Source: Typha latifolia (Eukaryota; Streptophyta; Magnoliopsida; Poales; Typhaceae). From it: a stretch of DNA of 64,000 bases. The stretch's first letter is position 1; every line of letters starts with the position of its first letter. The translations under genes and the position numbers were made by a program. Of the stretch, positions 24,025-33,689 are shown one piece after another. Below the pieces are notes generated by a model. It saw only the letters and a program-made list of their open reading frames with translations, was not told the origin of the DNA and did not search any database. The stretch is from assembly GCA_019914945.1 (NCBI GenBank), contig CM034108.1, positions 2,428,001 through 2,492,000 on the forward strand, given 5' to 3'.

Positions 24025-24136
24025 GGACTGGGCTCCAGAGCCCAGTCCGACAACAAAAAGGAGGTGGGCTGCGGGGCCCTCCACAGCCCACCAGAAGCTA
24101 AGGGAAGGTGGTGGACTGGGCTCCAGAGCCCAGTCC
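24025..24136. repeat. Repeated hairpin pair in the LTR
   Basis: The perfect palindromic arms GGACTGGGCT and AGCCCAGTCC, with a CCAG loop, occur at 24025-24048 and again at 24113-24136, 88 bases apart. A weaker version lies near 23991-24013. The region is strongly GC-rich. Confidence 0.75.
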
Positions 24137-25080
24137 ACCGAGACCCTTAGAAAAAAAAGACATAAGGGACTGTGGACTTGGGCTGCAACGCAACCCATGC
24201 CACAGTCCAAGGGAAAGAGAGAGAGAGCGGTGGGGGGACCCAACCCCCCACCCTCTCCTCGTCTCCACGATCGGGAAAGAGAAACAAAGGAGAGGGGTCT
24301 TGCTGTCGGCGTTCCCAGCGCCGGCAGCCCCCCCCTCCCCCGCTCTAGCAACAACACCCCCAGTCGACCGTGTCGACTTGGGCGCGAAAGGAAAGAACCT
24401 CCGGCTAGTGCGGCCGGGGGTGTGAGTTGAAGGACTCCATGGCCGGCGGCCATGGGGTTCTCAACCTAGTGCGAGATGGGCTCGAAGCCCGATCCTCGGA
24501 TACCCAACCCTTCCAAGTGAAGAGGTGGGTCAGCCGAAAACGAAGAGCGAGGCCACCACCGCCGATGGTGGCCGCTAGTGCCAAAGGATTTCGAAGGTGG
24601 GAGGCGACATGGCATCGCCTCCCACGCGCCCCGTGGGTACCCAATTTGGGTACCTACAGCTAGGGGAAGAGACCGGGAAGCTTCTCGAACCGGTGGTTTG
24701 TCGACCCGAGGTCGCCGGCCGGCGAAGGAAAACTAAAAATAAAATCCTAAATACGCATGCTTACTAAACTATTTTCGAATTAAACTAGCGAGGGGCTGAA
24801 GGCTGACTTGACGATCGAAGAGGGAGGGTTTTGGTCGGCTGCCGGCGTTTCGGTGGCTCGTTGCCCGCGACGAAGACCTCGGCGACTCGGAAGAGAAAAG
24901 GAGAGTAGAGAAACAATGAAGATGGGGAGATTCCGCAAAAGAAAAGAACCTTAGGGGAGAATGGGGGTTAAATAGAGGAGAGGGGAGAGAGAATCGGAGT
25001 GGAGTTACTCCACTCCGGCGATCTTCTCTCCCACCTCTCACAACTAACTGCGAGAGGTGGGGGAAAGGGAAGAAGGAGTC

Positions 25081-25105
25081 AGCGCACGCGCTTGGCGCGT
25101 GCGCT
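25081..25105. repeat. Perfect GC-rich inverted repeat near the LTR end
   Basis: The eleven-base arms AGCGCACGCGC and GCGCGTGCGCT are separated by TTG. An imperfect second GCGC/CACG palindrome follows at about 25116-25139. Confidence 0.8.
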
Positions 25106-26534
25106 GCGGTTAGGGTGCACGCGCGTAGCACGTGCGCCAATTTGTTTTTTTATTATTTTATTTTTTTTATTTTACGGGTGTTACAAAAAGTCCTTACGTA
25201 AATGGACTAATGACGTAGTGGGCAGCATTGAAAGTGCTCTAAAGCAACAAACGATGCCATTATGCATCTTGAGAAGCTGGACTCTGTTGGACAACTGAAC
25301 GAGGAGGTCCTGCTAGAGGTGAGAAGCCAATAAAGTCTGCACTATGTAGGCAAGTGAATATTAAATGGCTTCAAAGGTCGAGACTTCGCTGGATAACAGA
25401 AGGGGATCCGAACACCAAAATTTTCCACATCGTTGCTACGACCAGACGATAGTGAAACCATATTATTAGTATAAGAGGTGAGGAGGATGTTTGGCTGCAG
25501 AACCAGGCTGAGGGGAATGCAACCTTTGTGGAGTTCTATAGAAGGTTGTGGGGGCGCGGAGGAAGTAAAGGTGGACCTACCAACTGATTGGCCGGTGCTT
25601 TCAACTCTCACGTTTGAGGAAGGACAGCAGCTACTGGCCCCCGTCACCCGAGAGTAGATCTATACTGTGGTGAAGACCATGCCTCATGGGAAGGCAACAG
25701 GGCCCAGATAGCACACAAGCGGAGGTTCTTATTCCCTATTGCGATGCCATGGGGGAGTGCATTTGCTAGGCAGTGCAACATTTCATCTCTAGCGCCACCT
25801 TACCCAGGAGCTGGGGGAACACATTTGTAACTCTTATTCCAAAGAGGGAGAATCCGGAGAGGGTATCAGATTATAGGCCTAATGTGATGTACGCACAAGA
25901 TAATTGCCAAGGTGATGGCTAAGCGGAGTATTGTGGACAACACTGTAGAAGCTCTAGAGGTAGCTCATTCGCTGGCAAATGGCAAGAACAATAGCCCGGT
26001 CATGATGGTGAAGATCGATAAGGAGAAGGCACACGATCGAGTTAGTTGGGGCGCTGTGATGGGTACGCTATGGAGGATGAGTTTTTCGATGACTTGGTGT
26101 AATTGGATCCAAGCATGCATCAAATCTCCTCGATTTGTCTCGCTGATCAATGAAAGAACGAAGGAGCGGATTTACGCCTACATGCAGCTTCTGCGGGGCT
26201 CCATGTGGAGAGCGTGGAGCACCTTATTTTATGGATGCAATTAACCTGCTGAACGTACGTGTGGGCCGAGTTAAACAGGATGATTGGTGTGTTAATTAGC
26301 CAAGTGGGCCCGGAATGGTTGGTCAATGATAGGTTAGCTGAATATGGGGAGAACTTGAAGCTCGAGGTTGTCAATGCATCCACGTGTTGGCTAGTGTGAA
26401 AACAAATAAGTGCAACACCCCGGGGTTTTTGTATATACGTTTTTGTCCTTTGTAAAATTCGTCTAACCATTCTCTATCTAGACTGTCTATAATTTACGAT
26501 TTTATTTAAACATGTTAACATAAAATAGAATATT

Positions 26535-27080
26535 TTGATACACCTTACTAATTACATTAAAGTCTTACAAGTTTAAGCTGTTCGGCCTCGTTCACTTGCT
26601 ATTGTACTTCAATTAAATTCATCTTAATTTTGTCGTGTGCGATAGGATAGGACGTCAATTAGCATTATGTTTACGTGTCCATTCCAAATAGTAAATAGCA
26701 TTAATTAATTGCCGGTTTTAAATCGTCACATGTACTCTTACGTGCCCAAAGTAGGCATGCATATCTTATCTTGATCAATTTAGATTTTAGCCGTTTAAAT
26801 CGTATCCTACCAATCGATGCTGGAGCCCAAGATGTTAGCTTCTACCAAACACCCGTGATTAATTTCTTAATCGAGTTGCCTAGTTTTTTTGGACATATAA
26901 CTTCATTCACAAGACATGGGGTTGAATCTTTCAAACTAATAAAAGTTATTAACACCATCTTTTTCCTATTTCGGGTGTGTTTATTGTTTTTAATGTTTCT
27001 GATCTTCTTAGAGAAGCTAACTATGTACTGCATAATTATTAACAACTCTCAATAAAATTAGGGTTTAATTCTCGCTTTCC
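26535..27080. repeat. GLP 3'-flank repeat, copy 3
   Basis: Nearly identical to about 18645-19190. Downstream of GLP4. Confidence 0.85.
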
Positions 27081-27431
27081 TAAGGAGCCTTCTTTACGTT
27101 AAAATATAATATTTCTCTAGTTATTCGTTACAGACTAGCATCAACACTTTTCTAGACAAATGATTCAATACTATATATACCATATTCTCCACATAGAATA
27201 AGATAAACAACAAAAGTAACAACCATAGTTTATTTATTGCAATAAACGTCATTTTATTTCGTAGACATGCATGCATGTCATCGCATGCAATACAGTACTT
27301 ATTCGTGCATGCCAATACATAGTACATAAGTTACAGAAATTAAGCACACAAACATAAAAAAAAATAAAAAATGCAAAAAAATTAAGCACAGATGCTTTAA
27401 ATCTTGAAACAAGTGCACATATTAGATTTCA

Positions 27432-28094
27432 TTAGTTTCCGAACTTGGACTTGAGCAGATTGATGATATTAGGCTCCACCAGGAATGTCTTCGTAAGGAC
27501 TTCGGTCGGAATAGCGGGTTTGGATCCGAATAGGGATAGCGGGGCCGAGAGCGTACCAGGCAACTGGCTATCGAACACATTTAACTCAAGTGCCTTCCCA
27601 GGCCCGACATTGAGCTCAAAGTGCATGAGTCCCCGAGGGATCACAAAGTTCTCTCCGGCCTTGATAACTTTGGAGTAGTACACGTTGGACGTGGTCACAA
27701 ACCCTACGAGCACCTCTCCCGTCACCACAAACCCTAGTTCGGTGGCCCGGGGATGGACGTGAAGAGGGTTGATGCCGCCGACGGCCAGGTCGACACGGTT
27801 CATCGACAGCCCCAGCGTGTTCAGGCCCGGGAAGCTGAGCACGTTCCCTGCCGTCACCTTAAACCCTGAAGGGTTGTTGGTGTCGCCCTCCTTGGAGATG
27901 GCCGAGGAGAAGAAGTCGTCGGAGACGACCTCCGACATCGGCTTGCAGGGGAACCCGTTAACCGTCACGCCGGACTTCATGTCGGCGACGCATATGTCCT
28001 GCACGGGATCGGGGTCGCGGCCGCTCGACGCGGGGAGTAAGGTAGTTATGGAGAGCAAGAGGAAGAGTGTTTTTGCTAAGAGTTGGAGCTCCAT
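27432..28094 (-). CDS. Germin-like protein GLP4
   Basis: Single exon, 220 residues, with signal peptide, Cys35/Cys50, His112, His114, Glu119 and His158. It is identical to GLP3 except for Ser41, Asn near the C-terminus, and the normal Gly-Asn end. An upstream in-frame ATG exists only because two bases were lost in the 5' leader relative to GLP3 (AAGTATGAG versus AAGTGATGAG). The aligned start at 28094 is preferred because it begins the signal peptide. TATA box at 28162-28169. Predicted role: secreted metal-binding germin-like protein. Confidence 0.92.
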   Translation of the reverse strand: MELQLLAKTLFLLLSITTLLPASSGRDPDPVQDICVADMKSGVTVNGFPCKPMSEVVSDDFFSSAISKEGDTNNPSGFKVTAGNVLSFPGLNTLGLSMNRVDLAVGGINPLHVHPRATELGFVVTGEVLVGFVTTSNVYYSKVIKAGENFVIPRGLMHFELNVGPGKALELNVFDSQLPGTLSAPLSLFGSKPAIPTEVLTKTFLVEPNIINLLKSKFGN

Positions 28095-29115
28095 GCTTGC
28101 AAGTATGAGATTATAGATAGAATTGATGAAGGATATGAAACATAGTGTATCTATGCATGCCTTTATATAGTAGTTCATAGGACACCACCGTTGAATATCT
28201 TTAAAGATTATTACTTGCTCCGAAAGTTCGGATAATTAGGAAGCTACTGTACGCTGTGTCACATAAACTATAGATAAGGTCAAGAATGGAGAGTAGAATA
28301 AGACTTCTTATCAGATAGTGGGGAGGTGGGTGCATGCAACGTTTCCTAATTGGCAGCGAATCTATAGTGATATACTATATAATATTGTGGACGCCAGTCT
28401 GTAACGAAGAAATAGAAGATTTTTGAACGTTAAAAGGGCTCCTTTAAAATACGTCGGCTTCCAATAATTAAAATTAGAGATGGATTTAAATGTTAATAAA
28501 TTCTTAGAATGGACATGTCATACCTAAACCAAGATAAGTATAGATAGTCATGTTCCCATGTAATTGTGGTGGATCTTCTGCATCCTGAAACGTACGAATT
28601 TGACACTTGGTAACCTCGTTTGGTTGTCAAATAGTTAAGACTCGTTTAACAGTAGCAATTTAATGCTTTTAGGACTGCAGAAGACCCACACCTCTCCCCC
28701 AAAAGGCTGCTAACTTTCTCAAATAAGTTGATTAGTGCGCAAGATGTCACTCGTCGCCGCATGAACCGCTCTACCACACAGCTAGAAGGTCACTCAGTAG
28801 TTGCCGCAGCAGATAGAGTAAATCTATATATATATATATATATATATAATTTAGTATAAATAAAATAAAAGTTAGGAACTCTTATATGTCAAATCGCAAC
28901 TACCCTAGAAAGAAAGTAATGCTCTCTCTGCAATATTATACTATCTTTCTTTCAAGATACAATTAAGAAAATTGTTTATATATGGGTGGTTAATACACTC
29001 ATTTTAATGTTTCTATGTAATAATCATTCGATCTAATTAAAATAATATATAAAGGAAAAGAGAAAATTTGAGAGAGATAAGTAAAAATATTTGATATTGT
29101 TGTTATTATTAATTT
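28095..29115. repeat. GLP 5'-flank repeat, copy 3
   Basis: Collinear with the first kilobase of 16456-17935 and 20200-21690 but more diverged, with a TA microsatellite at 28825-28849 not seen in the other copies. Confidence 0.75.
28162..28169 (-). promoter_or_regulatory. TATA box of GLP4
   Basis: Minus-strand TATATAAA, 68 bases before the aligned start. Confidence 0.7.
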
Positions 29116-30040
29116 TTAGAATATATCTAGAAGTTTTAGAGGTTTTTGAATTTATCTACACAAATGTAGCCCTCTAAATTTATTAATCCATTAACTATTA
29201 AAAGTGTCATCAGTAACATTCCTATAATATTTGAGTTTTAAATTATTTTAATTATTAGTTTCAAATAGATTTGAATTCTAAAATTAATAGCATCCCCTCC
29301 TCTAGCCAAGCTGTTAGGTGCAATAGAGATTGGGAGGCTTTTATCAAACATTTATTTCTCGTTTTAGTTTCTCATTCTTTCTCTAGATTTTTTTTCTCAT
29401 TTTCTCTCTTCCCCTTCTCGCCATCATCCTAGGTTTGCCGCCTTGGCCAAGGTCTCCATCAATATCCACTAGATCTAAGTCTTATTGCCAATTCTGCCAC
29501 CTTCCTTTTTCGACACAATCACTATGTATTATCTTTTCTTTCTTCACCGTCATCAATAAAACCCTTGGGGCTAACTTTAGTTTTTTCGTCTATATATATA
29601 TTTTTTATTATTTGTAAAATTTTATCTAACCATCTCTATCTTAAAGTGTCTAATTTAATATTTCAAAATTAGGGCAAAAAACACATAGAAATAAGCCCCA
29701 ATGAGTTTTTATACAAAATAACTAACAAATTATTCGGATTTCAAAGCAGAACCTATCGAAGAAGCGAAACCCTAATTATATTGAGAGTTGCTAATAACTA
29801 TTTGAAGTTGGATCAAAAAGATTCAACATCATAACGAGTTTCTATGTCCCAAAATGTAACTCGGATTAAGATATAAAGCACGATTCTTTGGTAGGAGCTA
29901 ATGACATCTTGGGCTAGCTCCAATGTGGAATAGATTTAAAGGATCCAAAGTCGGCATTGATGCTAATTACTATTGGAAAGGGCTCCGACATCATACTAAC
30001 TATTTGATTATTAGGATTTCCCATCTGAACAAAAACATGG

Positions 30041-30080
<40 letters not shown>

Positions 30081-31191
30081 TGAGTGCTCATTTAGTTGAA
30101 GAATATGAAATCTCTTTCATCAAATTAGGAAGTCCTTATTTATTGTTAGCTTGTCGCCATCGGTGGAGCTACGTACTACTACTGAGAAGGGCCATGCCAC
30201 CTAACTATTTTAAAATCTTTCCTTATCTTACGGACTTCAATCAATTAGAAAGAAAAATGACATAAATGAACTTAATTAACTGCATATCGTTAACGTAAAA
30301 TGAACGATGGCCTATTGTTAGGCCTGTCACAAAGTAAAGGCCCAAAACAATGATGAGGATGAGGTAGGCTTGACAAAATTTATATATATAATGGATGGAA
30401 CAAGTGAAATCATTTATTGTAATATTTGATGTTCACTAACTTATAATTTAGACTTGCTTTAGACCAAATTTTGATAAAATTTTATTTTAAAATTTAAAAT
30501 TATTGTGATGTCTATTTTTCTTTTAATAATTTGATAAAAAAAAATTTTACGTATTTAGAGGTATATAATTTTTATAATTTACTAGTTAAATATTAAATTT
30601 CAAGCAATTAATGTTTTTTTTTTCTTTTCCTTCCAGAGCTCGTTTAAAGCTTTTAAACTCAGATCTCTCGTTCAGACTCCTCTTATTTACACACTTACGA
30701 ATAGGAAGCGGAAACGCGAGAGTTATTTAAGACCGTCAGATGTGGGACCCAACATCATGTAACGTACACGTCAGCACATGACTTCAGTGACTCGGATCCG
30801 AGAATATATTATATGTGACGTGTAAGATACGTTGACTGATCAACTTAACGTGCATCGAAACTTTACTCCATCGATTATTCTTCCAGAATTAAAAGTTATA
30901 TACCACGAACCATTTATTCTTCTTAGCTGAAGGGTATATAATTTCGTCGCTTTGTTTCAAGAGGTTCGAGATGACCAACAGTTGAATCAAACTAATAGTC
31001 GGGTATAAATTTAGCAATCAATAGATTCACTTATTTTATTTGTTTTCATAAATAGAGCTTATTAATTAATACATAGAATCCCAAATCATCATATTTTACA
31101 AATGTATGTTTACTTTACTTTATTCCAACAATCCATAGATATGGATTCCACTTATTTCAATAGTTAAATAGATGTTAATATATTTAATTAA
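29116..31191. other. Spacer between GLP4 and GLP5
   Basis: No gene recognised. It holds an inverted partial copy of the GLP 3' flank (about 29740-29990), a TA microsatellite at 30044-30077, and AT-rich sequence. Confidence 0.5.
29590..29990. repeat. Rearranged, partly inverted GLP-flank remnant
   Basis: 29590-29660 resembles 26440-26510 in the same direction. Read in reverse, about 29740-29990 matches the 3' flanks (landmarks GTTGAATCTTT, AGCCCAAGATGT, CTACCAAA, TAGTTATTAGCAACTCTCAAT). Confidence 0.6.
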
Positions 31192-31875
31192 TTAATAGAC
31201 ACCTCCAGCTCCAACAAACTTGGACTTCAATAGATCGATGACGTTATTGTCCACCTGGAAGGTCTTAGCCAAGACCTCATCGGGAATAGCGGGTTTGGAT
31301 CCGAACAGAGTAAACGGAGCCAAAACCACACCCGGCAACTGGCTGTTGAACACCGTCAGAGCTCGCGCATTAACCTTCCCCGCGTTATACTGGAAGTGGA
31401 CGAGCCCCCTCGGGATGACGAAATTCTCGCCGGCCTTAACGACCTTGGAGTAGAAGACGTTGGCAGTGCTAACGAAGCCGACTAGGAGCTCGCCCTCGAC
31501 CACGAACACGAGCTCGGTGGCGCGAGGGTGGCTGTGGAGGGGGTTGACGCCGCCGGGGCCGAAGTCGGCGCGGTTCATGGAGAGTCCGAGGGTGTTGAGC
31601 CCCGGGAAGTTCGCCACGTTGGCCTGCGTGATGTTGGATTCGAACATGCCGCTGGTGTCGCCCCCCGTGGCGAGGCCGGAGAAGAAGAAGTCGTCGGAGA
31701 CGACCGCGGACGGCGCCTTGCATGGGAAGCCGTTGACAGTTACGTCGGCCGAGTTGAGGTCGGCGACGCAGAAGTCTTGGAGCGGATCCGGGTCGGCGAC
31801 GCACGCAGAGTAGTTGATCGAGAAGATGGCTACGAGGAGGAGGAGTGAAGTTGGTATGGATTTGGAGAACTCCAT
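31192..31875 (-). CDS. Germin-like protein GLP5
   Basis: Single exon, 227 residues. Signal peptide (about residues 1-27), N-terminal cysteines 36 and 52, HSHPRATEL with His114, His116 and Glu121, and IPRGLVH with His160. An N-glycosylation site (NIT) lies near residue 81. All metal ligands are kept. It belongs to a second germin-like group shared with GLP6 and distinct from GLP1-4. The C-terminus is extended (VGAGGVY) where GLP6 stops at Gly-Asn. The start at 31875 is chosen over an upstream in-frame ATG because it aligns with GLP6 and begins the signal peptide. TATA-like TATATATA lies at about 31940-31947 on the minus strand. Confidence 0.92.
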   Translation of the reverse strand: MEFSKSIPTSLLLLVAIFSINYSACVADPDPLQDFCVADLNSADVTVNGFPCKAPSAVVSDDFFFSGLATGGDTSGMFESNITQANVANFPGLNTLGLSMNRADFGPGGVNPLHSHPRATELVFVVEGELLVGFVSTANVFYSKVVKAGENFVIPRGLVHFQYNAGKVNARALTVFNSQLPGVVLAPFTLFGSKPAIPDEVLAKTFQVDNNVIDLLKSKFVGAGGVY

Positions 31876-33017
31876 GGTTTTGGGGATGTTGTTGTTTGAT
31901 TTGGTTACTGATGAGAGGAGAAAGGATTTGTGATACTTGTATATATAGTGATGCATGGAAACATATATATACGAACGATTCAAAGCATTAGCTATGAAGA
32001 TAGTTGTTGAGTTTTTCTTTATTATTATTATTGGAATTAGTCTAGGAAGCCAATTCCTAATTCGATTATTAGGTGGCTTGAGGTTTACTTGTCTCCCGTT
32101 AGGAATTTCTTACAGTCAACTGACCAAAAAGTTTATGTTATTAGATATATAACCGAGGAAAAGATATATCATATCTTTTAACACGCTACATTTACGTGCC
32201 ACTCGCGTATAGAGATATCGAAATAATTGAGCACCTTGAACTGATCAAGTTGATTTTAGCGCGAGTCAAACTTGACTAAAATTTAAACAACCTGAGCTTT
32301 ATTATGGTTTCAATCCAAGCTTAAACAAACTTTAGCCCGATCAAGCTTAATTCACATTTTAACAACTAAATGCCTCCTTATCCGTAGTTAAATTTACACC
32401 CTCTATATATCCTAGTATTGCAACATGAATAGTGATAACTTTCCTCTAAACCATGGATAAAAAATAAGTATGACAATACTATTTATGAATCATTACTATC
32501 ACGCTGCTCATTAAGCTATCGTCTTGTTTACACAATTATGTTTACATTCTTGAAATGGTTCAACTGGACATTGGTACATATGATATAATTTCTTTGTTTC
32601 CTCATTACAAATAGATAGGCAAGACTAGCTTTGCGTTATTGTGATCAGTTTGCCAAATCTTAAGCTTGATCGATTGACCCAGTCGTATGCTAATCAAATA
32701 CCGATGGCCAACTCCTTTCGGTCCCAAATTTCCACTCCATGACTCGGTCTTTCCAATCTATTCTAGAGTTCACTTTCCATCTTTTCAACGAAATAAAAGC
32801 AAATTAAGAGTAACAGTAGAAATTAAGGAGTACTTCATTGCTCATCTTATTCTTACCAACCTCACCAATTACATCATCGTGTTGTAAATTTCAAGATCAT
32901 ACGATCGCACTTTACTGAGTCTTTGAACACTTCAAACCAAACCCACCGCTATATAATAAAACGATCGTGAATCCTTTCTCCTATATCTCATCCCAAGAGT
33001 AAGTTAATTAATTAACC

Positions 33018-33689
33018 ATGGAGTCCTCCAAATCCATTCCAACTTCACTCCTCCTCCTCTTTGCGATCATCTTCTCCATCAACTACTCCGCGTGCCTCGC
33101 CGACCCGGATCCGCTCCAAGACTTCTGCGTCGCCGACCTCGAGTCAACTAAAATAACCGTCAACGGCTTCCCATGCAAGCCGGCCTCCGCCGTCGTCTCC
33201 GACGACTTCTTCTTCTCCGGCCTCGCCACTGGGGGCGACACCAGCGGCATGTTCGGATCCAACATAACGCAGGCCAACGTGGCGAGCTTCCCGGGGCTCA
33301 ACACCCTCGGACTCTCCATGAACCGCGCCGACTTCGCCCCCGGCGGCGTCAACCCCCTCCACAGCCACCCTCGCGCCACCGAGCTCGTGTTCGTGCTCGA
33401 GGGCGAGCTCTTAGTCGGCTTCGTTAGCACCGCCAACGTCTTCTACTCCAAGGTCGTTAAGGCCGGCGAGAATTTCGTCATCCCGAGGGGGCTCGTCCAC
33501 TTCCAGTACAACGCGGGGAAGGTTAATGCGCGAGCTATGACGATGTTCAACAGCCAGTTGCCGGGTGTAGTTTTGGCTCCGTTAGGTCTGTTCGGATCCA
33601 AACCCGCTATTCCCGATGAGGTCTTGGCTAAGACCTTCCAGGTGGACAATAACGTCATCGATCTATTGAAGTCCAAGTTCGGAAATTAA
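33018..33689 (+). CDS. Germin-like protein GLP6
   Basis: Single exon, 223 residues. Signal peptide (about residues 1-28), paired cysteines, His115, His117 and Glu122 in the first cupin motif and His161 in the second, plus an NIT glycosylation site. Highly similar to GLP5 but on the opposite strand, so the pair is divergent with 1,142 bases between the two starts. A TATA element (TATATAATAAA) lies at 32950-32960, about 60 bases before the ATG. Predicted to be an apoplastic manganese-binding protein. Confidence 0.92.
   Translation: MESSKSIPTSLLLLFAIIFSINYSACLADPDPLQDFCVADLESTKITVNGFPCKPASAVVSDDFFFSGLATGGDTSGMFGSNITQANVASFPGLNTLGLSMNRADFAPGGVNPLHSHPRATELVFVLEGELLVGFVSTANVFYSKVVKAGENFVIPRGLVHFQYNAGKVNARAMTMFNSQLPGVVLAPLGLFGSKPAIPDEVLAKTFQVDNNVIDLLKSKFGN

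Larger units (their letters stand above)
22274..25185. mobile_element. Solo LTR (2,912 bp) with target duplication AAAAG
   Basis: The insert begins TGAAACACCC and ends GGGTGTTACA, the TG...CA form of LTR ends, with inverted terminal similarity. It is flanked on both sides by AAAAG (22269-22273 and 25186-25190). Removing it and one AAAAG restores the LINE sequence seen uninterrupted in copy A near 18460. No gag-pol coding region, primer-binding site or second LTR is present. On the minus strand the end reads TGTAACACCC, and a CTATTTAA element lies near 24970, so the LTR probably points to the minus strand. Length and ends suggest a Ty3/gypsy-type element, but that is inference. Open frames inside it are compositional. 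Confidence 0.85.
21735..26400 (+). mobile_element. LINE (L1-type) fragment, copy B, split by a solo LTR
   Basis: Two parts, 21735-22273 and 25186-about 26400, form one degenerate LINE once the inserted LTR is removed. The first carries endonuclease motifs, including PWVIAGDFNAF at about 21850-21880 and FTWCN. The second carries reverse-transcriptase landmarks: LIPKRENPERVSDYRP at 25832-25879, a KIDKEKAHDRVSW segment near 26014-26050, and CNWIQACIKS. Several stops and frameshifts break the frames, and the catalytic YADD-type motif was not found. The order endonuclease then RT fits non-LTR L1-type elements of plants. It is not functional. Confidence 0.85.

Noticed and set aside
23752..24663. 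Several open frames of 70-230 residues near 24 kb
   Set aside because: They lie within the solo LTR in GC-rich hairpin sequence, are Pro/Arg/Gly-rich, overlap on both strands and match no retroelement domain.
22274..25185. DNA transposon with inverted terminal repeats
   Set aside because: The short inverted ends fit, but TG...CA ends, a 5-bp target duplication and lack of transposase favour a solo LTR.
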